This document shows, one piece after another, positions 1-8,482 of a stretch of 11,296 nucleotides of DNA. Under the pieces are notes generated by a model, which made no database searches, was not told the DNA's origin, and was given only the letters and a program-made list of their open reading frames with translations. Both the position numbers and the translations under genes were made by a program. Each line of letters starts with the position of its first letter. Within the stretch, counting starts at the first letter, position 1. Source of the stretch: Legionellaceae bacterium (GTDB lineage: Bacteria; Pseudomonadota; Gammaproteobacteria; Legionellales; Legionellaceae); contig JAUYSE010000150.1 of assembly GCA_030696465.1 (NCBI GenBank), positions 1 to 11,296 of the forward strand. The letters are read 5' to 3'.

Positions 1-269
1 CATCTGTTGCATGGTGTCGATCTTATATTGTTGGGAAACGCTATTTGATCATAATCACCATGCACATTCAATTTTTTTATCTTATTTTTTTCAATACCTT
101 AAGCTAACTATTCGTGTGGAACTCTCAGGGACAAGCCGCGGTACGTAGGGGGTTTTTAAGCGGTACGTTGGCTGTACGGTTTGTTTTATACAACAACCTC
201 TCACGCGCGCGCTCGGATAGGTCGTGCTAATGTTACTCATAGTAAGTCGGTATGGGGGATTTTACTATC
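1..269. other. Non-coding stretch downstream of the M14 peptidase gene, with short direct repeats
   Basis: No gene is supported here. An open frame on the plus strand runs from the window edge to a TAG at 146-148 (ATG at 11), but it has no recognisable motif. The stretch is patchy in composition: T-rich at about 69-100, then GC-rich at 120-225. The 9-mer GCGGTACGT occurs at 138-146 and again at 160-168, and a related GTACGGT follows at 174-180. An alternating CACGCGCGCGC tract lies at 202-212. A weak hairpin (TTACT/AGTAA, 3-nt loop) at 232-244 lies just beyond the peptidase stop but lacks a clear T-run, so no terminator is called. It could be repeat debris; I cannot identify it. Confidence 0.4.
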
Positions 270-1862
270 CTAGGCTACCGGAAAAATATCCATATAAGGT
301 AGTTTTAACAATTCATTTTTATAGGGCGTGCTCTGATACACACTGTCTATTGACTCCGGATCCAGTAACAATGTCGTGAGTAATCCCTGGTTATTGTCAC
401 AAGAAACATAAAGAGAACCAGCCGGAATCTCCATGTGTTTTAGATGATATTGTACGTTAGGCATTAAAATAATACGAAAACGCGGGTTGAGAGGATGTTG
501 AATGCCTATATGATCTATTTTAGGCAGCATCGCCAATAGAGTATGTGTTTTTTTAAAACGTTGATAGGAAATAAAGTGTCTATCTAATACGGGCTGTATG
601 GAGCTTGCCGCCGTAGGTAGAATTACATAAGCACGTGGTAATCTATTGGTTTTCATTACACTGACAGTATCATAATTACGAAATCTAAGGTTTTTGATAT
701 GCTGAGTATGAATGTCCTCTAAGGGCAGTTGAATCTGAGGCTTATATCTATTCAGCGTATACGCAAAACGTAATACTGCCGATTTTCGAGTAGGCTGTTT
801 ACGAGTGACCTGTAAAATAGATTGTTTTTCCTCTACAAGGGTCTCTAAAAAAGCATTGATACTCAGCGTTTGTTTTTGAATGCGCGCGGCAATATTTTTA
901 GGACTGGGATATATTCCATGTTTTCTATCCAGGCGATTTTCTACTAGCACCGATAAACTTCCTTGTAACCCGCTGTAATTACGTAAATTGGTAATTCGTA
1001 ATCCACCATGGGCGATAGGTTGGTGGATGCTAAACAGCTCACCGGTGTATCGAGTGGCGGGTAGGCCTTTGGCTTGTGTTTTAGCCATTAGTTTAGGTAA
1101 GAAATGTTTGTTTGCATAACGATGTAGCGCAGGAGAGACATTTGGATTGGTGGCTACTTCATATTGCGCTTGAACCGTCGTAATGTATCCTTGTTTTTTG
1201 GTGAGGATATTTTTTTCGACAGAAGATTCGTGTAAATCAAAAACTACATCGGGGTGATATTGATGTAGTACCCGCACATAAGTTTGTGCTTCTGGGGTAG
1301 ATAAACGTGTGTAATCGATATTGCTATTCTCGTGACGAGCGTTGCCACGTAACTGCAAATCACGTCCATCTGGATTGCCATTGGGGATAAGAATAAAATT
1401 TAAAACATTGAGCAAGGGATTTTGTGGATGAGCTAATAAACTATAGGCTAATGCTTGTATTGCCTCTGCACCAGAAGGTTCTGTGCCATGTTGTGAACCA
1501 ATGAGTAGTACACTTAATTTGTTTGAGGAAGGCTGTCCGCTTTTTAAAAAAGAGGCATCATTGGAAATAAATAAGCCTTGAATAGGTCTTTTTCCCGCAC
1601 TATAACCTAGCGTATATACGCGTGCATGTGGGTTATGCTCGCTGAGCTTGTGTAGATACGCTTGGATAGCCTGGCTGTTGGGTAAATGTTGATACTGTGA
1701 TTGGATGAAGGGCAGAGGAGGAAGAGTAGAGGCGGCCCAAAGAGTAGGACTAAGAAGGAAGCATAGCGATAGGAGCTGTCTCATTATTTTAGGGATAAGA
1801 AAATTTTCTATTCCCTGACGGTCGCTGTTCGGATTTAATTGTTCCGCTTCCTTATGCATCAT
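270..1862 (-). CDS. Secreted M14-family zinc carboxypeptidase-like protein
   Basis: Residue numbers are from the first ATG. The order is a signal-peptide-like segment (about 27-45, MRQLLSLCFLLSPTLWAAS), an M14 metallopeptidase domain (about 55-340) and a C-terminal region of about 190 residues that I do not recognise. Zinc ligands fit H125 and E128 (motif SQHGTEPSG) and H211 (DVVFDLHES). NPDGR is at 163-167, N-IDYTRL at 181-187 sits where the family usually has the Asn-Arg substrate pair (here Thr-Arg), and E308 in VENR fits the general base. Family knowledge predicts removal of C-terminal residues from peptides or murein peptides; the substrate is unknown. The start is ambiguous: AGGA overlaps the mfd stop 4 nt before the first ATG and 7 nt before the second (1859), favouring those, whereas the signal peptide is classical only from the ATG at 1784, which lacks an obvious ribosome site. 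It lies 6 bp after mfd, so co-transcription is likely. Confidence 0.85.
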   Translation of the reverse strand: MMHKEAEQLNPNSDRQGIENFLIPKIMRQLLSLCFLLSPTLWAASTLPPLPFIQSQYQHLPNSQAIQAYLHKLSEHNPHARVYTLGYSAGKRPIQGLFISNDASFLKSGQPSSNKLSVLLIGSQHGTEPSGAEAIQALAYSLLAHPQNPLLNVLNFILIPNGNPDGRDLQLRGNARHENSNIDYTRLSTPEAQTYVRVLHQYHPDVVFDLHESSVEKNILTKKQGYITTVQAQYEVATNPNVSPALHRYANKHFLPKLMAKTQAKGLPATRYTGELFSIHQPIAHGGLRITNLRNYSGLQGSLSVLVENRLDRKHGIYPSPKNIAARIQKQTLSINAFLETLVEEKQSILQVTRKQPTRKSAVLRFAYTLNRYKPQIQLPLEDIHTQHIKNLRFRNYDTVSVMKTNRLPRAYVILPTAASSIQPVLDRHFISYQRFKKTHTLLAMLPKIDHIGIQHPLNPRFRIILMPNVQYHLKHMEIPAGSLYVSCDNNQGLLTTLLLDPESIDSVYQSTPYKNELLKLPYMDIFPVA

Positions 1863-1868
1863 ATAATC

Positions 1869-4800
1869 CTAATCTTTGGATAGAGTCGCCAGTAATTGAT
1901 GTACTGCCTGTATTTGCTCTAATGGTTTCGTTGCAGCTAATGCATATTTTACACTGGTTGGCCCATCCATTTGAAAGGTTTCTCCCTGTGTTTGTAACAG
2001 ATGAATAAAGTGTTCTGTGCGAATATTCGGTTGTTGGTTAAAATAAATTTTTGCTTGGTTACTGCTCATGCTTAATTTAATCACGCCCAGCTGCTCACAA
2101 AGATGCTTCAATCGGGTTATAGAAAATAACTGTTGAGTAGACACAGGCAGAGCGCCAAAACGATCGCGCATTTCTATCTCTAGCTCACGTAGTTCGAGCT
2201 CTCCAGCAGCATGCGCGATACGTTTATATTGAATAAGACGATTATGCACATCCGGTAGATAATCTTCAGGGATAACCGTGCTAAAACCAATTTCTATATC
2301 AGGTCCAGAAGAAAGTGCTTTCTCTAAATGTGGGTGCTTGCCAGATTGTAAATCCTTGACCGCTTGTTCTAACATCTCCATAAACAAACTAAAACCAATC
2401 GATTCAATATTGCCGCTTTGTTCTTCTCCGAGTAAAGCGCCTGCACCACGGATTTCCAGATCATGGGTGGCCAGGGTAAATCCTACGCCGAGCTGATCTA
2501 AAGACACAATGGCCTCTAAACGTTTTTGTGCGTCAGTCGTTAATACAGACTCTGGCGGTGTTAATAAATAGGCATAAGCTTGATGATGGGAGCGACCAAC
2601 GCGGCCTCGTAATTGATGTAATTGGGCTAATCCAAAACAATCAGCCCTGTCGATAAGAATAGTATTGGCGGTGGGAATATCTATCCCGGTTTCAATAATA
2701 GTGGTACATACCAATACATTAAAACGTTGATGGTAAAAATCTGACATAATGCGCTCTAAGGTGCGTTCTGGCATTTGTCCGTGTGCGACTTCTACTTTGG
2801 CCTCTGGAATTAAGGTTTGTATGGCAAGGGCCGTTTGCATAATGGTTTGCACGTTATTGTGCAAGAAAAAAGCTTGTCCACCACGCAATATTTCACGCAA
2901 AATAGCTTCGCGTAAAATAAAATCACTGCGTTCATGCCAAAAGGTTTTCACGGAGAGTCTTTTGGCTGGAGGGGTCGCAATCAGTGAAATATCTCGTAAT
3001 CCGTGCATCGCCATATTTAAGGTTCGAGGGATTGGGGTTGCTGTCATAGACAGCAAATCTATTTCATGCCGCAATGCTTGAATATGTTCTTTTTGTTTCA
3101 CGCCAAAACGATGTTCTTCATCGATAATCAGTAAACCCAAATCTTGAAAAGGTAATTTTTTGCCTAATAATTTATGGGTCCCAATCACACAATCTATTTT
3201 CCCATTCTCAAGCCCCTCTAAAATTTGTTGAGATTCTTTTGCGGATTTAAAACGTGATAGTACTTCAATGCGAAATGGGTAGGGCGCAAAACGCTCTTGA
3301 AATGTTTCATAGTGCTGAGAGGCCAGCAAAGTTGTGGGCACTAAAACACACACTTGTTTAGTATTGTGCATCGCAATAAAAGCCGCGCGCATAGCCACTT
3401 CGGTTTTTCCAAAGCCTACCTCTCCGCAAATGAGGCGTTCCATGGGACGTTCTGACTGCATATCTTGCATAATATCGTAAATAGCCCGCTGTTGATCGAC
3501 AGTTTCTGTGAACGGGAAATCTTGTGCAAAAGTTTGATATTCCCCCAGATCTACTTGATAACGATGCCCTTTTTTGGCTTTGCGCTGCGCATAGACCTCT
3601 AGAAGTTCAGTGGCTATATCTGTGATTTTTTCAATTGCTTTTTTCTTGGCTTTTTGCCATTGATCGCTACCTAATTTATGTAAAGGCGCATGCGCAGGAT
3701 CGCTACCACTGTAACGACTAATACGATGCAATGCCGTAATCGGCACATAAATTTTATCTCCTGCCGCATAGGTGATAATTAAAAATTCTTGAGCCATATT
3801 TTGATTATCAATCAGCTGTAAACCTTGATAGCGACCCACGCCAAAATCGAGATGGACCACTGGATCGCCTATTTGTAATTCCGCTAAATGTCGAATTACA
3901 AAATCCGGATCCACCGATTTTGTTTGACTACGGCGCTGCGGAATAGGGGCCGCGCCAAAAAGTTCTGACTCAACAATAATACGTAGTCCAAGCTCAGGGA
4001 TTTCGGCGCCTGAAATAAGCGGTGCAGTGCTAATATGCAATGCAGAGTTACTACTTTCTAAAAAAGCCTGCCAAGAAGGGAGTGCAATGCTCTCTAATTG
4101 ATGTTTTTTTAATAAGTCTTGTAATACTTGTAGGCGACCTTCGCTTTCAGTGATCAGCAAACAGCGTTGTTGTTCAGAGTAAATTTTTAGCTCATCAAAT
4201 TGCGTATTTTTATTAGTGAGTTTAAGGGGAATAGGGCTACTGTTAAACAGATGTACTCCTGTTTTTTTCGGAGCCTCTCCATGATAAGTGCGGATAGTTT
4301 TATAATGATTTATCTGGGTTAATAGTGCTTGTGGTGCAATGAATAATTGGGCCGGCGGTAAAATAGGCCGTTTTTTATCTATAGAAAGCTCTTCATAGCG
4401 ACTATGCACTTCTTGCCAAAATTGCTCTACTGCACTTTGATCAACATCTACTAAGAGCAGTTGGCTATCGGCAGGAATGTACTGAAATAAGGTCGCAGGG
4501 GTTTCAAAAAACAGCGGTAAATAATATTCAATTCCCTGAGGAAAACGGCCTTCGCTGACCGTTTCATATAACGCACATTGCATTAAATTCCCCGAAAAAT
4601 GCTTTTGAAACGATTGTCGAAATAGGGCAATACTGGCTTGTTCTAGAGGGAACTCTCGAGCAGGCAGTATATGAATACGTTCTATTTTTTCGATGGTTTT
4701 TTGTTTATCGGTATCAAACGTACGTAAGCTTTCAATGGTATCGTCGAAACATTCTATTCTTATGGGCAAGGTGGAACCCATGGGATAGACATCCATAATA

Positions 4801-5294
4801 GAGCCTCGAACCGCGAACTCGCCATGTTCTAACACAGTGTTTACGGCATAATATCCGGACTGCTCTAATCGCGATCGGAAAGTTTGGATATTGAGAGTTT
4901 GTCCGCATTCTAAAAGAAAACTGCGTTGTGTGATAAACGCGGGCGGAGTCATAAAATGCATCAGGGTGGGGAGAGAAACCACCAAAATAGGGTTTGGATA
5001 TTGTAATACGTGGACTAGACTGGATAATCTTTCGGAAATAATATCTTGATGAGGAGAAAAAGGATCATAAGGTAAAATTTCCCAATCGGGTAAAATGCGA
5101 CAACGCGCGTGATGTTCTTGGGGTAAAAAATAGAGGAGTTCTGCATACAGCTGATGTGCGCTGGCATGATCTTTGCTAATAATGAGCGTGGTATGAATAT
5201 GGCTTTCGCAATATTGCGCTAATGCTAAACTTAAGCTGGCTCCGTGTAAATGACTCCAGCTGCTATGCTTGTCAGGGAAAGAAAATGTTTTCAT
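1869..5294 (-). CDS. mfd: Transcription-repair coupling factor Mfd
   Basis: ATP-dependent DNA translocase that removes RNA polymerase stalled at lesions and recruits UvrA for nucleotide excision repair. Numbers here count from an upstream in-frame ATG at 5327; subtract 11 for the chosen start. A UvrB-like N-terminal module carries LPYDPFSPHQDIISERL (85-101). The RNA-polymerase-interacting region follows (HLDFGVGRYQGL, 492-503). Then come the RecG-like helicase motifs: Walker A GEVGFGKTE (635-643), DEEH (736-739), TATPIPRTL (762-770), TTIIETGIDIP (875-885) and QLRGRVGR (905-912). The translocation motif follows around 930-970 (HDLEIRGAG), with the C-terminal module last. Length (1141 or 1152 aa) matches the E. 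coli protein (1148). I chose the ATG at 5294 because the 11 upstream codons read into the palindromic element and have no homology to the family. Even this ATG touches the element's terminal repeat. Confidence 0.95.
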   Translation of the reverse strand: MKTFSFPDKHSSWSHLHGASLSLALAQYCESHIHTTLIISKDHASAHQLYAELLYFLPQEHHARCRILPDWEILPYDPFSPHQDIISERLSSLVHVLQYPNPILVVSLPTLMHFMTPPAFITQRSFLLECGQTLNIQTFRSRLEQSGYYAVNTVLEHGEFAVRGSIMDVYPMGSTLPIRIECFDDTIESLRTFDTDKQKTIEKIERIHILPAREFPLEQASIALFRQSFQKHFSGNLMQCALYETVSEGRFPQGIEYYLPLFFETPATLFQYIPADSQLLLVDVDQSAVEQFWQEVHSRYEELSIDKKRPILPPAQLFIAPQALLTQINHYKTIRTYHGEAPKKTGVHLFNSSPIPLKLTNKNTQFDELKIYSEQQRCLLITESEGRLQVLQDLLKKHQLESIALPSWQAFLESSNSALHISTAPLISGAEIPELGLRIIVESELFGAAPIPQRRSQTKSVDPDFVIRHLAELQIGDPVVHLDFGVGRYQGLQLIDNQNMAQEFLIITYAAGDKIYVPITALHRISRYSGSDPAHAPLHKLGSDQWQKAKKKAIEKITDIATELLEVYAQRKAKKGHRYQVDLGEYQTFAQDFPFTETVDQQRAIYDIMQDMQSERPMERLICGEVGFGKTEVAMRAAFIAMHNTKQVCVLVPTTLLASQHYETFQERFAPYPFRIEVLSRFKSAKESQQILEGLENGKIDCVIGTHKLLGKKLPFQDLGLLIIDEEHRFGVKQKEHIQALRHEIDLLSMTATPIPRTLNMAMHGLRDISLIATPPAKRLSVKTFWHERSDFILREAILREILRGGQAFFLHNNVQTIMQTALAIQTLIPEAKVEVAHGQMPERTLERIMSDFYHQRFNVLVCTTIIETGIDIPTANTILIDRADCFGLAQLHQLRGRVGRSHHQAYAYLLTPPESVLTTDAQKRLEAIVSLDQLGVGFTLATHDLEIRGAGALLGEEQSGNIESIGFSLFMEMLEQAVKDLQSGKHPHLEKALSSGPDIEIGFSTVIPEDYLPDVHNRLIQYKRIAHAAGELELRELEIEMRDRFGALPVSTQQLFSITRLKHLCEQLGVIKLSMSSNQAKIYFNQQPNIRTEHFIHLLQTQGETFQMDGPTSVKYALAATKPLEQIQAVHQLLATLSKD

Positions 5295-5474
5295 GTAATT
5301 ACTCACTCTGTAGCGCGGAACGGCCATATTTGGCGCATCTCGAGCGAAAAAGTTTTCTCAAAATGCTCACATACCAGTAATGTATGCTGTGCTTTTTCAA
5401 AAATTTTTTCGCTCGACCTGCACTCAAATCTGACCGTTCTCCGAGATTTGGATATTGGGGCGAGTAAATACATG
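5292..5474. repeat. Imperfect palindromic element with inverted ends (MITE-like)
   Basis: Nearly the whole nadA-mfd gap is one large imperfect palindrome centred near 5378. The ends are CATGTAATTACTC (5292-5304) and, on the other strand, CATGTATTTACTC (5462-5474), matching at 12 of 13 bases. Inside, ACGGCCATATTTG (5320-5332) pairs with ACGGTCAGATTTG (reverse complement of 5425-5437). TCGAGCGAAAAA (5340-5351) pairs with TTTTTCGCTCGA (5405-5416). The tip is CATAC (5370-5374), a 7-nt loop and GTATG (5382-5386). The left outer arm is about 10 nt shorter than the right. There is no transposase and I see no clear target duplication. Transcribed from nadA towards mfd it would fold into a long hairpin. 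MITE, dispersed palindromic repeat or processed RNA hairpin are all possible. Confidence 0.7.
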
Positions 5475-5487
5475 TTCATGATCGTCA

Positions 5488-6828
5488 TTAAGAGCTTTCG
5501 GTAATACGTATCATATTCTCTAAAGCCGTACGTGCATTTTGTATTAAACGCGCCTGGTCTGCTTCAGACAATCGTTGACGAACACCAGAAAACTCATGCA
5601 CCTGATCGCCAGGCTTTACTTCATTGTATTGCATATTTTTTCCGAGACGTAAACAATCCAATAGACCCACCAAATGCGGAGGATCATTGCGAGACATGGT
5701 CGCACAACCACAGCCCATGCCCGGATCATCCGCAGATTTCGGTGCTTCCGCTAGATTAACGACGCTTATCCCCATCTTTTGTACTTGTTGCTTTAAATTA
5801 TCGACCATATGATTTTCAGTGGCGATGGCATAGCGTCCTGTTTTTGCACGATCTTGGGTGACAAAATCCCAAATAAAGGCGGTAGAACCTGCATGATCTA
5901 CGGAGCGTATCACTGAATTCCGGCATTCAGGATGCGCAATAGTGGTATAGCCCAGGGTTTTCCAATAGGCTACCATGCTTTCTTGGTAGTAGGTATGCAC
6001 GGCACAATAACTGCTGAATAAAATCATGTCGGCGGCATCAAAACGCTCGAGTGTTTTTGCCTCTTGGTTCAATAAGCTATAGCGAGCACCTTCACTACCG
6101 CCAGGCCAATACGCCAGATTTTTTATACCCAACCAATAAGCGACATTTTCACCCATATGTTGATCGGGGATAAATAACACTTTTTTCTTTTGTTGTAAGG
6201 CCCATTGCACAATTTTTTTAACATTAGAGCTGGTACAAACCGCGCCGTTTTGTGCCCCAGTAAGTGCTTTAATACGACCGGAAGTATTCATATAACAGAT
6301 GGGCACGATATTTTCGGCGCCATAACGTTCGTTTAATTCTTGAAAGGCCGGTTCAACCATAAAATCTTTGGCCATCATTTCCATAGTGCAACCCGATTTT
6401 GGATTGGTAATATACACTTGTTGATGCTGGTGCGCCAAAATGCTGATAGATTCCGCCATAAAGTGTACAGCAGATTCAACGATAATATATTTTTCAGGGT
6501 GTTCGTAGGCCATTTTAGCGAGTTGATAGGAATCACCAATCAAGCCATCAAAATTTTCAACCAGACGAACGATTTCTCCGCCCATATAATAATGCGCCAA
6601 CAAAAGTAAACGATCACCAAAATGTTGATACGCTTTTTGTATATAAGGCGTCATCCATTGAATAACCGTCGTTAATTTACGATCGGGCAGTGCTAAATAC
6701 TCTTCTGCATAGGGTATAAACTCTTCTTGATACCAATCAAGCGGATAATCACTTTGACAAATGGTCATGTCTTCCCGAACCGGCATTTTGCTTAGGGTAG
6801 GATTAAAAGATGTGTGGGTAGGAAACAT
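5488..6828 (-). CDS. nadA: Quinolinate synthase NadA, long form
   Basis: [4Fe-4S] enzyme that condenses iminoaspartate (from NadB) with dihydroxyacetone phosphate to quinolinate, the second step of de novo NAD synthesis in the cytoplasm. Visible signatures are LAHYY (77-81), GDSYQLA (98-104), MNTSGRIKAL (180-189), CTSSN (198-202), PDQHMG (221-226), HPE (299-301), GST (314-316) and ATENH (336-340). Likely cluster ligands are C147 (SGCTMEM), C275 (YCAVH) and C373 or C375 (GMGCGCATM). At 446 aa it is about 100 residues longer than E. coli NadA. Part of the excess is about 31 residues between WPG (241-243) and C275, which are adjacent in the common form; a longer N-terminus and C-terminal tail add the rest. 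A perfect GGAGG (6833-6837) lies 4 nt before the ATG, in the 10-bp gap after nadB. Confidence 0.95.
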   Translation of the reverse strand: MFPTHTSFNPTLSKMPVREDMTICQSDYPLDWYQEEFIPYAEEYLALPDRKLTTVIQWMTPYIQKAYQHFGDRLLLLAHYYMGGEIVRLVENFDGLIGDSYQLAKMAYEHPEKYIIVESAVHFMAESISILAHQHQQVYITNPKSGCTMEMMAKDFMVEPAFQELNERYGAENIVPICYMNTSGRIKALTGAQNGAVCTSSNVKKIVQWALQQKKKVLFIPDQHMGENVAYWLGIKNLAYWPGGSEGARYSLLNQEAKTLERFDAADMILFSSYCAVHTYYQESMVAYWKTLGYTTIAHPECRNSVIRSVDHAGSTAFIWDFVTQDRAKTGRYAIATENHMVDNLKQQVQKMGISVVNLAEAPKSADDPGMGCGCATMSRNDPPHLVGLLDCLRLGKNMQYNEVKPGDQVHEFSGVRQRLSEADQARLIQNARTALENMIRITESS

Positions 6829-6832
6829 AATA

Positions 6833-6837
6833 CCTCC
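6833..6837 (-). promoter_or_regulatory. Ribosome binding site of nadA
   Basis: GGAGG on the minus strand sits 4 nt upstream of the nadA ATG (6828), immediately after the nadB stop codon (6841-6839). It fixes the nadA start and supports translation from the same mRNA as nadB. Confidence 0.75.
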
Positions 6838-6838
6838 A

Positions 6839-8482
6839 TTACTCTGCTAATAACATGCGCGCAATACTTTCATTGGGTTTTGCCGATTTACCAGGAAAAT
6901 CTTCTCGGTAATGTCCGCCACGAGATTCTCGGCGCGTAATTGCTGCCCGCACAATAAGCTCTGCATTTAAGAGGATATTGCGCAGTTCAATAAAGTCACG
7001 TGTAATCGCATGTTGCCAATAATATTCTTCGATAATTTTTTTTCTACGTAAAATAAGATGCAAGACGTCGCGTAAACCGGCCTCTGTACGAATAATTCCG
7101 GCATAGGAGGTCATTTCACTGCGTAAACCTCGCCAATGGGCATTAATTTGACTGGCGCGACGCGAGTTGATATTGGTGCTCGAAGACCAGGTTGGGACGG
7201 GGTCTTTTAAACGATAGGGCGTAGAAATATCTTTTAAAGTGGCTCTGGCCGCATTGCTTCCCATCACCACTGCCTCTAACAAAGAATTGCTGGCTAATCG
7301 ATTGGCACCATGTAAACCGGTAAAGGCTACTTCGCCAATAGCAAAGAGTCTACTTAAATCGGTGCGACCATCCACATCAGAAAGAATACCTCCACATTGA
7401 TAATGGGCCGCAGGCACCACCGGAATGGGTTCTTGACTCATATCTAAACCAATAGACAACAAGGTTTCGTAAATACTGGGAAAGCGTTTTTTTAAAAAAG
7501 CACGTGATTGATGCCGAATATCTAAATATACATAGGGTGCTTCATTTTGTTCGATTTCACAAAAAATAGCCCGCGCGACGATATCTCGGGTCGCTAACTC
7601 TTTTTGTTCGGGGGCATATTTTTGCATGAACGGTTCCATCGTACTAGGATTGCGCAGAATGCCACCTTCTCCGCGTACGACTTCAGAAATTAAAAAATTA
7701 TGCAGTTGTGGATGGTATAGGAGGGTAGGATGAAATTGATAAAATTCCATATTGCCGACGCGCGCCCCTGCGCGATACGCCATAGCGACACCGTCGCCGG
7801 TGGCAACCATTGGGTTGGTGGTATAGCGATAGGTTTTTCCGGCACCACCGGTGGCTAAAATAACTGCTTGAGAGAGAAAAGTATGAATCTGCTGCGTGTT
7901 CGTATCTAACACATAAGCACCTAAAACTTCCCCTTGATTATCCGTACGATGCGGATGATATTGAGTGATTAGATTCACGGCAATATGTTGAGTAAAACAA
8001 TGGATATTGGGATGCTCGGAGATAGTTTGAAGTAGTGTTTGCATCACGCTATTACCGGTGGTATCTCCTGCATGCACGATACGTCGAAAACGATGCCCGC
8101 CCTCGTGATGCAGGGCAAGATCAGACAGATTATCTTCGCAACTAAAGGGGACATGATAACGATCACGCAATAAAGCAATAGCTTCAGGCGCTTGGCGAAT
8201 AATACATTCAACCGCAGGCTGATAACATAAGCCATCACCGGCTTTTAAAGTGTCTTCAATATGACTTTCTACGGAGTCAGACGAATTAATAGCGGCAGCA
8301 ATGCCGCCTTGTGCATAACGGCTATTGCCCTCTACTAAATCAGTTTTGCTGATCAATGCTATACGCAGCTTAGGTTGTAACTCCAAAACTTCAAGCGCAT
8401 AGCATAGGCCCGCAATACCACTACCGATAATAAGGACATCAAATTGAAACTCATTTCCGGATTGAGAAATACCTATACTCAT
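6839..8482 (-). CDS. nadB: L-aspartate oxidase NadB
   Basis: FAD-dependent enzyme oxidising L-aspartate to iminoaspartate, the first step of de novo NAD synthesis; family members use oxygen or fumarate as electron acceptor. The dinucleotide-binding motif GSGIAG is at 20-25. EGNSRYAQGGIAAA (51-64) and HHEGGH (125-130) follow the family pattern. By alignment from memory with E. coli NadB, catalytic and substrate residues correspond to E127, H251 (QFHPTLLYHP), R299 (TRDIVARAI), H360 (PAAHYQCGG) and R395 (LHGANRLASNS). The C-terminal helical domain keeps RRESRGGHYREDFP (517-530). Its 547 aa compare with 540 in E. coli, so it looks intact. The start codon overlaps the purB stop in an ATGA (8479-8482), implying translational coupling; I see no strong Shine-Dalgarno of its own. 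Confidence 0.97.
   Translation of the reverse strand: MSIGISQSGNEFQFDVLIIGSGIAGLCYALEVLELQPKLRIALISKTDLVEGNSRYAQGGIAAAINSSDSVESHIEDTLKAGDGLCYQPAVECIIRQAPEAIALLRDRYHVPFSCEDNLSDLALHHEGGHRFRRIVHAGDTTGNSVMQTLLQTISEHPNIHCFTQHIAVNLITQYHPHRTDNQGEVLGAYVLDTNTQQIHTFLSQAVILATGGAGKTYRYTTNPMVATGDGVAMAYRAGARVGNMEFYQFHPTLLYHPQLHNFLISEVVRGEGGILRNPSTMEPFMQKYAPEQKELATRDIVARAIFCEIEQNEAPYVYLDIRHQSRAFLKKRFPSIYETLLSIGLDMSQEPIPVVPAAHYQCGGILSDVDGRTDLSRLFAIGEVAFTGLHGANRLASNSLLEAVVMGSNAARATLKDISTPYRLKDPVPTWSSSTNINSRRASQINAHWRGLRSEMTSYAGIIRTEAGLRDVLHLILRRKKIIEEYYWQHAITRDFIELRNILLNAELIVRAAITRRESRGGHYREDFPGKSAKPNESIARMLLAE

Noticed and set aside
2..148. Open frame from the window edge to a stop at 146-148 on the plus strand (ATG at 11)
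   Set aside because: 45 codons after the ATG, with a T-rich stretch inside and no recognisable motif. It might be the tail of a gene outside the window, but nothing here supports that.
232..244. TTACT/AGTAA mini-hairpin as terminator of the mfd-peptidase unit
   Set aside because: Only a 5-bp AT-rich stem with no T-run after it on the minus strand.
2278..3081. Plus-strand open frames inside mfd (72 and 110 codons), and similar ones inside nadA and purB
   Set aside because: Antisense shadows of strongly conserved genes; the peptides have no domain-like features.
5303..5488. Open frames on both strands across the nadA-mfd gap (61 and 84 codons)
   Set aside because: Both lie largely in the palindromic element, and a palindrome naturally gives similar peptides on both strands; no independent coding evidence.
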